Source: Deltaproteobacteria bacterium
GTDB lineage: Bacteria; Desulfobacterota; UBA8473
Length of the DNA stretch: 22,524 bases
Direction: 5' to 3'
Assembly (NCBI GenBank): GCA_030643245.1
Contig: DAOWME010000017.1
Location: 1-22,524 of the forward strand
Shown: piece after piece, positions 6,975 to 14,552 of the stretch
How positions within the stretch are numbered: position 1 is the stretch's first letter
How the letters are laid out: the number at the start of each line of letters is the position of its first letter
The notes under the pieces: model-generated
The model's database searches: none
Told to the model about the DNA's origin: nothing
Seen by the model: only the letters and a program-made list of their open reading frames with translations
Translations under genes and position numbers: made by a program

Positions 6975-8036
6975 ATGTTCCAAGAACTAGAGACGGTCGA
7001 AGCAAGATCCATGGAATTGGATAAGCTTCTAAGCGATCCTGAAGTAATCAAGGACAACAAAAGATATCGAGATATTGCCAGAGAGCATTCGAGCATATTC
7101 GGAATTGTTGGTTTGTATCGTGACTACAAGAGGATTAGGAATGAAATAGAGGAAAACAAGGGGTTCCTCGATGAGGACGATGAAGAGATCAAAGAACTGG
7201 CCAAATCAGAGATAGACACCTTACAGCAAAATCTCCATGAATTGGAAAAACGGTTAAAACTATCACTCATTCCCAATGATCCCAATGACAGCAGGAATAC
7301 ATTTCTGGAAATTAGGGCCGGTACTGGAGGTGAGGAAGCAAGTCTCTTTGTTGCCGATCTGTTCAGAATGTATTGCAAGTATGCCGAGATTAAAGGGTGG
7401 AATGTCGACATAATAGATCAAAACCATACCGGAGTAGGTGGTTTCAAAGAGATTATTGCCCTCATAGAGGGAAAAAATGCATATGGCAAACTGAAGTATG
7501 AAAGCGGTGTCCACCGTGTTCAGAGGGTACCGTCTACTGAGTCGCAAGGAAGGACCCACACGTCTGCCGTGACGGTTGCAATTCTTCCCGAAGCTGATGA
7601 TGTAGAAGTCCAAATAAACCCGAATGATTTGAAGATCGATGTCTTTCGTTCTTCAGGACCGGGGGGACAGAGTGTAAATACCACTGATTCTGCAGTCCGC
7701 ATAACCCATCTCCCAACTGACTTAGTAGTTACTTGCCAAGATGAAAAATCACAGCACAAGAACAAGGCAAAGGCATTGAGGGTGCTCAAAGCCAGACTTT
7801 TAGAAAAATTATCTGAGGAACAGAGATCTGAGATCTCTGAGAATCGGAGAGTTCAGGTAGGTAGCGGAGACCGGAGTGAAAGGATCAGAACTTACAACTT
7901 TCCCCAAGGAAGAGTCACCGACCACCGTATTGGACTGACCCTTTACAAGCTGGGTAGAATCCTGGAGGGAGATCTTGACGAGATAATTGATCCGTTGGTT
8001 GCCTACTATCAAAACGAGGTCATGAAGTCCATATAA
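6975..8036 (+). CDS. prfA: Peptide chain release factor 1 (RF1)
   Basis: This 353-residue class I release factor contains the universal GGQ motif (residues 230-232, in SSGPGGQSVN), which triggers peptidyl-tRNA hydrolysis. The codon-recognition tripeptide is PST (186-188, in RVPSTESQGR). That position is PxT in RF1 and SPF in RF2, so it should read UAA and UAG. Start ATG 6975 follows AGGAAG at about 6960-6965. Gln232 is the residue methylated by PrmC, encoded next. The 154-bp gap to prmC holds a strong inverted repeat, so coupling between the two genes may be limited. Length and motifs are normal. Confidence 0.97.
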   Translation: MFQELETVEARSMELDKLLSDPEVIKDNKRYRDIAREHSSIFGIVGLYRDYKRIRNEIEENKGFLDEDDEEIKELAKSEIDTLQQNLHELEKRLKLSLIPNDPNDSRNTFLEIRAGTGGEEASLFVADLFRMYCKYAEIKGWNVDIIDQNHTGVGGFKEIIALIEGKNAYGKLKYESGVHRVQRVPSTESQGRTHTSAVTVAILPEADDVEVQINPNDLKIDVFRSSGPGGQSVNTTDSAVRITHLPTDLVVTCQDEKSQHKNKAKALRVLKARLLEKLSEEQRSEISENRRVQVGSGDRSERIRTYNFPQGRVTDHRIGLTLYKLGRILEGDLDEIIDPLVAYYQNEVMKSI

Positions 8037-8097
8037 TAGAACCTTCTGAAGCAATCCTTCTCTACCTTTCGAATACAGATTTCCATCTCCCTTCTAT

Positions 8098-8170
8098 CAG
8101 AAATTTTGAAACTCAATTATGAGCTACAAATGGCTTAAAGGCATAATTCAAATGAGTTTCAAAATTTCTG
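8098..8170. repeat. Perfect 18-bp inverted repeat between prfA and prmC
   Basis: CAGAAATTTTGAAACTCA (8098-8115) is the exact reverse complement of TGAGTTTCAAAATTTCTG (8153-8170), with a 37-nt loop. ATTATG (8116-8121) can pair with CATAAT (8142-8147) across a 5-nt bulge and extend the stem. It ends 20 nt before the prmC start. It could be a transcript hairpin that limits read-through or initiation, or a diverged mobile-element arm; the preceding AGATTTCCAT resembles an R3 end. Confidence 0.75.
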
Positions 8171-8190
8171 TTTTATAGGATATAACTTTT

Positions 8191-9081
8191 TTGAATGATA
8201 AGATTTGGACCGTCATGCGGGTACTCAATTGGACGACCGGACACTTCTTGGAAAACGGGATTGAAAACCCCAGATTAGATGCCGAGGTATTACTAGCCCG
8301 CTCTTTGAGGACCAACCGACTCGGTCTATACCTAGAGTATGACAAGCCTCTTGAAAAGGAGGAATTAACAGAATACAAGAAGCTTATCAAGAGGAGGATT
8401 AAAAGAGAACCCCTACAGTATATTGTCGGCTATCAGGAGTTCTGGTCATTAAAGTTCAAAGTTGACAGAGGGGTGCTTATCCCTCGTCCGGAAACTGAGA
8501 TACTGGTGGAAGAAGCATTAAAGGTCTTTCCTCAGGACAAACCATGGAGTAAGACTATAAATATCCTGGAGATCGGGACAGGGAGTGGGGCTGTAGCAGT
8601 TACCCTGGCTAAGGAACTCCAGGGTGTATTTATCATTGCAACGGACATATCAGATAGAGCCTTGCATATTGCGAGAGAAAATGCAAAAAACCACGGGGTG
8701 GAGAGACACATAACATTTTTAAAAGGGGATCTCTTACGGCCTGTTAGGAGAAGAATAGAGTTCTTTGATCTTGTGATATCCAATCCACCTTATATACCCG
8801 GGGCAGACTTCCAGCGTCTTGAACCGGAGGTTAGGGATATTGAACCGAGAATTGCCCTGGATGGTGGCAAAGAAGGGCTGAGATTTTACCGGCAAATATT
8901 GCCTCAGGCAGGCAAGCACTTGGCGAAAGGTGGTTGGTTGATGTTGGAAGTGGGTAAAGGTCAATACCAAGAAGTAAGCAAACTCATGGAATACACGGGG
9001 GATTTCTTGCCACCCTCAACTGTGAAAGATCTTTCAGGAATTGAAAGGGTCGTAAGCGCTCAGAAAAAGGATAAGGAATAG
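8191..9081 (+). CDS. prmC: Release factor glutamine N5-methyltransferase PrmC (HemK)
   Basis: This 296-residue protein transfers a methyl group from S-adenosylmethionine to the GGQ glutamine of release factors. The N-terminal helical substrate-binding domain covers about 1-95. Then come the SAM-binding motif I LEIGTGSG (126-133) and the catalytic NPPY (198-201, in ISNPPYIPG), which binds the glutamine side chain. The start is TTG at 8191, with a modest TAGGA element upstream; an in-frame ATG at 8215 would remove eight residues. The stop codon is one base before the murA start. It follows prfA, which encodes its substrate, a widespread arrangement. Confidence 0.95.
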   Translation: MNDKIWTVMRVLNWTTGHFLENGIENPRLDAEVLLARSLRTNRLGLYLEYDKPLEKEELTEYKKLIKRRIKREPLQYIVGYQEFWSLKFKVDRGVLIPRPETEILVEEALKVFPQDKPWSKTINILEIGTGSGAVAVTLAKELQGVFIIATDISDRALHIARENAKNHGVERHITFLKGDLLRPVRRRIEFFDLVISNPPYIPGADFQRLEPEVRDIEPRIALDGGKEGLRFYRQILPQAGKHLAKGGWLMLEVGKGQYQEVSKLMEYTGDFLPPSTVKDLSGIERVVSAQKKDKE

Positions 9082-9082
9082 G

Positions 9083-10333
9083 TTGGAAAAGATAATAATC
9101 AACGGTGGCAAGAGATTGAAGGGCGAAGTCCGGATCAGTGGCGCTAAGAACGCTGCACTACCAATCCTTACATCTTCCATACTTACGGAAGGCTGGAATA
9201 CGTTCTCAAATGTCCCAAATCTGAGAGACATACACACAATAAAGACGTTACTTCTCGATCTTGGGGCGGAAATTGAAGATGGGAAGGATTTAAGGATCAA
9301 TGCCAGTGATTTGAACAACCATGAGGCTTTATATGCTCTCGTCAAGACAATGCGCGCCTCTGTCCTGGTACTGGGACCTTTACTTGCCAAATTGGGAAAG
9401 GCAAGGGTTTCTTTGCCTGGTGGATGTGCTATTGGCGCAAGACCGATTAATCTTCATCTGAGTGGATTAGCTGCCTTAGGGGCAAATATAGAGCTCAGAA
9501 ATGGTTATGTAGAAGCAAAGGCAAGACATCTCAAGGGTGCTCCAGTCTTTTTCGACGTCCCAACCGTTAGCGGAACAGAAAATCTAATGATGGCGGCAAG
9601 TTTGGCCGAAGGGATAACTACACTCAATAATGCCGCCCGAGAGCCTGAAGTGGTGGAACTGGCCAATGTCTTGAAAAAGATGGGGGCAAACATAAAGGGA
9701 GAAGGCACGGAGATCATAACTATCGAGGGAACAAAGGTATTGAAACCAGTCATCCATTCGATTATCCCGGACAGGATAGAAACAGGGACATTTATGGTTG
9801 CCGCAGGGATAACTGCTGGTGATATTAGAGTTCGGAATTGCAACCTGAACCACCTAGATTCGGTAATCAGCAAACTCAGGGAAACAGGGCTTAAGATAAC
9901 CGAGGAGAGTGACGGGCTCAGGGTAGTTGGCAACAAATTAATCCGCACAGTCGACATAAAGACAATGCCCTATCCCGGTTTCCCTACGGACATGCAGGCC
10001 CAGATGATGGCGTTAATGGCTGTTGCCAGTGGGACAAGTGTGATACTTGAAACAGTTTTCGAAAACAGGTTCATGCATGTGAGTGAGATTAGAAGGATGG
10101 GAGCAGATATCAGAATCGATGGGCGAAGTGCGATTGTAAAGGGTGTTCGAAAATTAAGCGGAGCCCCTGTTATGGCAACTGACCTGAGAGCCAGCGCTTC
10201 TCTCATTTTGGCCGGGCTTGCAGCGAAAGGAAGGACCGAAATATCAAGGGTATATCATATAGACAGGGGATATGATGGCATAGTTGAAAAACTATCAAAT
10301 TTGGGGGCAGATATAAAGCGGGTGAAAGATTAG
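9083..10333 (+). CDS. murA: UDP-N-acetylglucosamine 1-carboxyvinyltransferase MurA
   Basis: The 416-residue enzyme transfers enolpyruvate from PEP to UDP-GlcNAc, the first committed step of peptidoglycan synthesis in the cytoplasm. Visible residues are Lys22-Asn23 (GAKNAALP), the active-site Cys115 in GGCAIGARP, and Asp303 in FPTDMQAQ, the likely general base. Cys115 is the residue alkylated by fosfomycin, so the family's normal sensitivity is expected rather than the Asp-type resistance. The start is TTG 9083, one base after prmC, with AAGGA upstream. The inside-out alpha/beta barrel repeats and length are standard. It is followed after 16 bp by a two-component regulator. Confidence 0.97.
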   Translation: MEKIIINGGKRLKGEVRISGAKNAALPILTSSILTEGWNTFSNVPNLRDIHTIKTLLLDLGAEIEDGKDLRINASDLNNHEALYALVKTMRASVLVLGPLLAKLGKARVSLPGGCAIGARPINLHLSGLAALGANIELRNGYVEAKARHLKGAPVFFDVPTVSGTENLMMAASLAEGITTLNNAAREPEVVELANVLKKMGANIKGEGTEIITIEGTKVLKPVIHSIIPDRIETGTFMVAAGITAGDIRVRNCNLNHLDSVISKLRETGLKITEESDGLRVVGNKLIRTVDIKTMPYPGFPTDMQAQMMALMAVASGTSVILETVFENRFMHVSEIRRMGADIRIDGRSAIVKGVRKLSGAPVMATDLRASASLILAGLAAKGRTEISRVYHIDRGYDGIVEKLSNLGADIKRVKD

Positions 10334-10349
10334 ACGTAGGGGACTTAAC

Positions 10350-11747
10350 ATGGCGAAAATACTGGTAGTTGATGATGAACCGAGCATGCTGGAATTTTTG
10401 GATATCATGCTGAGGAAAGAAGGGTACGACGTTACCTGTACCACAAGCGGTAAAGAGGCCATAGATTTTTGTGGGGGGAGCCATTATGATATGGTAATCA
10501 CGGACATAAAGATGCCGAAGGTTACCGGATTAGATGTTCTACGTCGGGTCAAAGAGATATCTCCTGAAACCGCCATTATTTTGATTACCGCCTACGCTAC
10601 TATGGAGACTGCCATTCAGGCCATGAAGGAAGGCGCTTACGACTATATATCCAAACCATTCAGGGTAGATGAGATAAAGATGATCATCAAGAATGCCTTG
10701 GAAAGCAAAGGACAAAATAAGGGAGGTACCCTCCTCAAGGGCAAGGCCAAGTATAGTTATCGGTTCGGCAGTGTTGATTTGATTGGAAAGAGCAAGGAGA
10801 TGATGCGGGTCTATGATCTTATTCAAAAGGTAGCGCAGACCAAGTCAAACGTACTGATTCTAGGAGAGAGTGGGACAGGAAAAGAATTGGTGGCAAGGTC
10901 CATTCATGATAACAGCTCTCGAAAGGGCCACCCTCTCTTGACCATTAATTGTGGAGGGGTTCCCGAAAACTTGCTTGAGAGTGAATTGTTTGGGTACAAG
11001 AAGGGGGCTTTTACCGGCGCGCTTCATAATAAGGTGGGGTTGTTTGAGGCAGCCCATGAAGGAACGGTTTTCTTGGACGAGGTGGGCGACCTTCTCTTGC
11101 CAATGCAGGTTAAGTTGCTGAGGGTGGTTCAGGAGAAGACCTTTAAACCAATAGGTGGAACTGAAGAGAAATCCGTGGATGTTAGAATAATTTCAGCTAC
11201 AAATAAAGATTTGGAAGAGATGGTTATTGAAGGGGGTTTCAGGGAAGACCTGTTCTATCGTTTAAATATAATCCAGATCAGGATTCCACCCCTGAGAGAG
11301 AGAAAAGAGGATATCCCGATCCTGGCTAATTTTTTTCTGGAAAAATACTCCCGGGAATTGGGAAAAAGCCTAAAAAAGATTTCATCCTATGCCATGGAGG
11401 CTCTCTTGGATTATAGTTTCCCCGGAAACGTGAGAGAACTCCAGACCATAATAGAGAGAAGCGTTGCATTGGAAACATCAAATATTGTCCTTCCTGAGAG
11501 TTTGACTCTTGCATCACTCAAGAACGGTTCTAAGGAATTGAATAGAGAAATAAAGATAGAGATCCCTCGCGAAGGCTTGGACCTTGAAGAAGCAATGGGA
11601 AATCTCGAAAAGGACGTACTCTTGGCCGCTCTAAAAAGGACACACGGAGCAAAGAAGAAAGCGGCAGAACTGCTTAATATCAGTTTCAGGTCTATCCGCT
11701 ATAAGTTGGAAAAATATGGAATAACAGATGTGGAGGAGGGATTCTAA
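10350..11747 (+). CDS. Sigma-54-dependent response regulator, NtrC/PilR type
   Basis: The 465-residue regulator has three parts. A receiver domain (about 3-118) has acidic Asp8-Asp9, phospho-acceptor Asp52, Thr80 and Lys102. An AAA+ domain has Walker A GESGTGKE (172-179), the sigma-54-contacting loop GAFTGA (219-224) and a Walker B-like FLDEVGDL. A C-terminal Fis-type helix-turn-helix lies at about 436-458. Once phosphorylated it would oligomerise and open sigma-54 promoters by ATP hydrolysis. It starts at ATG 10350, 16 bp after murA, and its end overlaps or abuts the partner kinase gene. The kinase resembles PilS, so a PilR-like role is possible, but no pilus gene is in the window and the target regulon is unknown. 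Confidence 0.95.
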   Translation: MAKILVVDDEPSMLEFLDIMLRKEGYDVTCTTSGKEAIDFCGGSHYDMVITDIKMPKVTGLDVLRRVKEISPETAIILITAYATMETAIQAMKEGAYDYISKPFRVDEIKMIIKNALESKGQNKGGTLLKGKAKYSYRFGSVDLIGKSKEMMRVYDLIQKVAQTKSNVLILGESGTGKELVARSIHDNSSRKGHPLLTINCGGVPENLLESELFGYKKGAFTGALHNKVGLFEAAHEGTVFLDEVGDLLLPMQVKLLRVVQEKTFKPIGGTEEKSVDVRIISATNKDLEEMVIEGGFREDLFYRLNIIQIRIPPLRERKEDIPILANFFLEKYSRELGKSLKKISSYAMEALLDYSFPGNVRELQTIIERSVALETSNIVLPESLTLASLKNGSKELNREIKIEIPREGLDLEEAMGNLEKDVLLAALKRTHGAKKKAAELLNISFRSIRYKLEKYGITDVEEGF

Positions 11748-13461
11748 ACACAGCTTAAGCGTGAGGGGGAAGACCCAAGTGGAGGATGGCCGGACAGAAC
11801 TCCTGAAAAGGCTTCACTGGTTGATGTTCTTTAGGGTGGTTGTCGTTACGTTCCTTCTGGGTAGCACCGTACTGGTGCAGTTGAAGCAAACTACTTCGTA
11901 TCTCACCCCTTTTCTATTATATCTTTACTCTTTTGTGGGGACAGTTTACGTCCTGACTATCATATATATTCTAATCTTGAACTGGATCAAAAACCTCCCG
12001 GTTTTTGCCTATGTCCAGATAATACTGGACACCTTCCTAATCACGTTCTTAGTATATTTTACCGGTGGGAAAGAAAGTATATTCCAGTTCATGTATATCC
12101 TCTCCATCATTACAGGCAGCATTTTTGTACATAGAAAGGGAGGGTTCCTCGTTGCCTCGCTGTGCAGTGTCCTGTATGGGGGACTTCTGGACCTTGAATT
12201 CTACAGGGTAATTCATCCTATCTACGGTAAGGTGTTTGAAGAAAAGGGTTATGAGAGTACGGATCTATTTTACTCTATCTTGATAAATATCACTGCCTTT
12301 TACCTGGTTGCATTTTTAAGCAGTCTGCTTTCGGAACAGGCGAGGAAATCGAAGAGTGAGCTGCAAAAAAAACAGGTTGATTTTGACCAGTTGGAGGCAT
12401 TGAATAGAAACATAGTCCAGAGTATTAGCGGTGGTTTATTGGTTACTGACCTGGAGGGCAGGATTACTTTTTTCAATAAGGTAGCTGAGGAGATAACTGG
12501 TTATAATTTCTCTCAGGTCTATCATTCAAACGCCAAAGAGATACTTCCCTTTCTAAAGGACAGGAAAGGGAATTTTAAGGAACCCTCTAATTCGGGTCAT
12601 CCTCCCTTTCGTTTTGAAAGCAGATTTAATAGAGAGGATGGAAATGTTCTATACCTTGGGTTTTCCATCTCCCCATTGAAGGATTCGAGCGGGGAAGAGC
12701 TGGGGAGTATCCTGACATTTCAGGATTTGACCAGGTTTAAGGAGATGGAAGAACATATCAAGATGGTCGACAGGTTAGCGGCGGTAGGTCGATTGTCAGC
12801 AGGGATAGCCCACGAGATGAGAAACCCCTTAGCGTCGGTTAGCGGGTCCATTCAGCTTTTGAAAGAGGAGTTAGCGCTTGAGGACCGAAACAAACGGTTG
12901 ATGGATATTGCCATAAGGGAAACGGACAGATTAAACTCCCTGATCACCGACTTCATGTTGTTTGCTCAGCCGGGTCTGGGAAAGAAAGAGGTTATCAATG
13001 TCACCAGGGTTGTCAGGGATACCCTCAATGAATTTGTTTCCAGCCCTGAGTGGAACAATGCTATAGAGGTCGTTAAGGACTTTTCAGGGGAGATCAAGGT
13101 GGAGGCGGACCCCAAACAGTTGGAACAGGTGTTGAGGAACCTCTTTGTCAATGCCGTCCAGACAATGCCGGAGGGAGGAAATCTGGGAATAGAGGTCAGA
13201 CGTCTGGCGCCTGTAAGCGCCGGGAAACTGCCTGCAGCCAAGATCTTGGAGATCATAGTAAGAGATACAGGCTGCGGCATACCGAAAGAGAACCAGGATA
13301 AAGTGTTCGACCCTTTCTTTACTACCAAGGACAGGGGTACAGGTATGGGATTGGCTATCGCATACAGGATAATAGAGAGTTATAAAGGAAGGATAGTTGT
13401 TGAAAGTGAGGAAGGACAGGGAACCAGCTTCACAATTTATCTGCCGGTTGCATCTGCTTGA
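11728..13461 (+). CDS. Membrane-bound sensor histidine kinase, PilS-like (PAS domain)
   Basis: This product of up to 577 residues has about six hydrophobic segments (near 31-50, 62-85, 92-112, 119-134, 140-157 and 180-201). A PAS domain follows (about 225-345), then the H-box with phospho-accepting His362 (GIAHEMRNPLAS), an N-box (NLFVNAV), and the ATP-binding DTGCG (from Asp513) and GTGMGLA. This is the PilS/NtrB layout and fits the sigma-54 regulator just upstream. The longest frame starts at ATG 11728, overlapping the regulator by 20 bp, but has no good ribosome site. GTG 11779, preceded by GAGGGGGA (11763-11770), is a credible alternative and leaves all domains intact. Confidence 0.93.
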   Translation: MWRRDSKHSLSVRGKTQVEDGRTELLKRLHWLMFFRVVVVTFLLGSTVLVQLKQTTSYLTPFLLYLYSFVGTVYVLTIIYILILNWIKNLPVFAYVQIILDTFLITFLVYFTGGKESIFQFMYILSIITGSIFVHRKGGFLVASLCSVLYGGLLDLEFYRVIHPIYGKVFEEKGYESTDLFYSILINITAFYLVAFLSSLLSEQARKSKSELQKKQVDFDQLEALNRNIVQSISGGLLVTDLEGRITFFNKVAEEITGYNFSQVYHSNAKEILPFLKDRKGNFKEPSNSGHPPFRFESRFNREDGNVLYLGFSISPLKDSSGEELGSILTFQDLTRFKEMEEHIKMVDRLAAVGRLSAGIAHEMRNPLASVSGSIQLLKEELALEDRNKRLMDIAIRETDRLNSLITDFMLFAQPGLGKKEVINVTRVVRDTLNEFVSSPEWNNAIEVVKDFSGEIKVEADPKQLEQVLRNLFVNAVQTMPEGGNLGIEVRRLAPVSAGKLPAAKILEIIVRDTGCGIPKENQDKVFDPFFTTKDRGTGMGLAIAYRIIESYKGRIVVESEEGQGTSFTIYLPVASA

Positions 13462-13500
13462 TGCACGGTGTGAATTCTGAACCCCGTGAATAGTTACCCC

Positions 13501-13687
13501 TTAGGGACGTAGCCGAAATAACTTCCCCATTTGTACATCTCATCTTCAGGCCATCTTTGCCCGATCTTCAAACACAAAATCCTCGAAATAGGCAAAACTA
13601 TTACTGTGGTTTTGTATTTTCAGATCGAACAAATCTGACCTAAATCTGAGCGCCAACTTGAGGAAGTTATTTCGGCCACGTCCCTTA
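13501..13687 (+). repeat. R1 repeat, copy D (complete)
   Basis: The unit 13504-13684 (181 bp) has left end GGGACGTAGCCGAAATAACT and minus-strand right end GGGACGTGGCCGAAATAACT, flanked by TTA on both sides. Both ends carry T at position 7, where copies B and C carry G and copy E carries A. The interior has a changed loop relative to copy B. It lies 39 bp after the kinase stop and 26 bp before the metalloprotease start, so that gene's promoter must be inside or upstream of it. Confidence 0.9.
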
Positions 13688-13713
13688 GAGACTATTTAGT
13701 GAGGAGGTTTTAA

Positions 13714-14334
13714 ATGGGACCGATACTTTTGCTTTTTGAAAATCCTGGGGCCTTCTTTCTGCTGATGATTCCTCTCCTGTATTCCGTCATAATACATGAA
13801 GTGGCCCACGCTTGGGTAGCGGAAAAGATGGGCGATGCAACCGCCAGATGGCTGGGGAGGATAACATTAAACCCTATCAAACACCTTGATCCAATCGGCA
13901 CACTCATGCTCTTTCTCTTTGGTTTTGGATGGGCCAAACCTGTACCTGTCAACTTTTCAAACCTGAGGGATTATCGCAAAGGGATGATTCTGGTCTCAGC
14001 CGCCGGTATTGGCGCCAATATCATTCTGGCGTTTCTGGCACTCTTAATAATACGGATGGAGATCTTTTCTACCTGGGGCGTTATGCCGGTCATATTGTCA
14101 GTCCTCGCCAGGGTAAATATCATCCTGGCATCCTTCAATCTGATACCCATTCCCCCATTGGATGGCTCCAAGATTCTGATGGGTTTTGTTCCCGACAGGA
14201 TGAGATATGGATTGATGCAGCTTGAACCTTATGGAATGTTTATAATCATAGGTCTGCTCTTCTTTGGATTGTTATCCCCTCTGATTAATTTCGTAGGGCA
14301 GATACTGGTCGGCATCATTGACTTATTACTGTGA
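13714..14334 (+). CDS. Site-2 protease family (M50) membrane metalloprotease
   Basis: The 206-residue protein is almost entirely membrane segments. Zinc ligands come from HEVAH (28-32) in the first segment and from the NLIPIPPLDG motif (142-151), whose Asp150 is the third ligand of the S2P family. There is no PDZ domain, so it belongs to the short rhomboid-like-sized M50 group rather than RseP. The substrate is unknown; members cleave membrane-embedded proteins. ATG 13714 has an excellent GAGGAGG (13701-13707). The gene is bracketed by R1 copies D and E in the same orientation, with only 4 bp between its stop and copy E. It may be transcribed alone. Confidence 0.92.
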   Translation: MGPILLLFENPGAFFLLMIPLLYSVIIHEVAHAWVAEKMGDATARWLGRITLNPIKHLDPIGTLMLFLFGFGWAKPVPVNFSNLRDYRKGMILVSAAGIGANIILAFLALLIIRMEIFSTWGVMPVILSVLARVNIILASFNLIPIPPLDGSKILMGFVPDRMRYGLMQLEPYGMFIIIGLLFFGLLSPLINFVGQILVGIIDLLL

Positions 14335-14338
14335 GGGG

Positions 14339-14525
14339 TTAGGGACGAGGCTGAAATAACTTCCCCATTTGTGCATCTCATCTTCAGGCCATCTTTGCCC
14401 GATCTTCAAGCACAAAATCCTCGAAATAGGTCGGACTATTCCTGCGGTTTTGCGCTTTCAGATCGAACAAATCTAACCTAAATCTGAGCGCCAACTTGAG
14501 AAAGTTATTTCGGCCTCGTCCCTTA
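14339..14525 (+). repeat. R1 repeat, copy E (complete)
   Basis: The unit 14342-14522 (181 bp) has left end GGGACGAGGCTGAAATAACT and minus-strand right end GGGACGAGGCCGAAATAACT, with TTA on both sides. Both ends carry A at position 7. In the inner hairpin the left arm has CAAGCACAAAATCC instead of CAAACACAAAATCC, and the right arm has GCGCTTTC instead of GCGTTTTC, which is a paired change. It begins 4 bp after the metalloprotease stop. Confidence 0.9.
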
Positions 14526-14526
14526 G

Positions 14527-14552
14527 CTAATGTACGAAGCCGAAATTACTTC
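14527..14552 (+). repeat. R1 end remnant overlapping the pdxA stop
   Basis: ACGAAGCCGAAATTACTTC matches the R1 left end of copy D (ACGTAGCCGAAATAACTTC) at 17 of 19 positions. It lies just outside copy E. The pdxA stop codon (14546-14548, minus strand) falls inside it. Confidence 0.6.

Noticed and set aside
9083..10333. Possible fosfomycin-resistant MurA
   Set aside because: The active-site residue 115 is Cys, the sensitive form, so there is no sign of the Asp substitution.
1..14525. R1 copies as a CRISPR array or tandem satellite
   Set aside because: Units are about 181 bp, dispersed over 14 kb, in both orientations, with no regular spacers and no cas genes.
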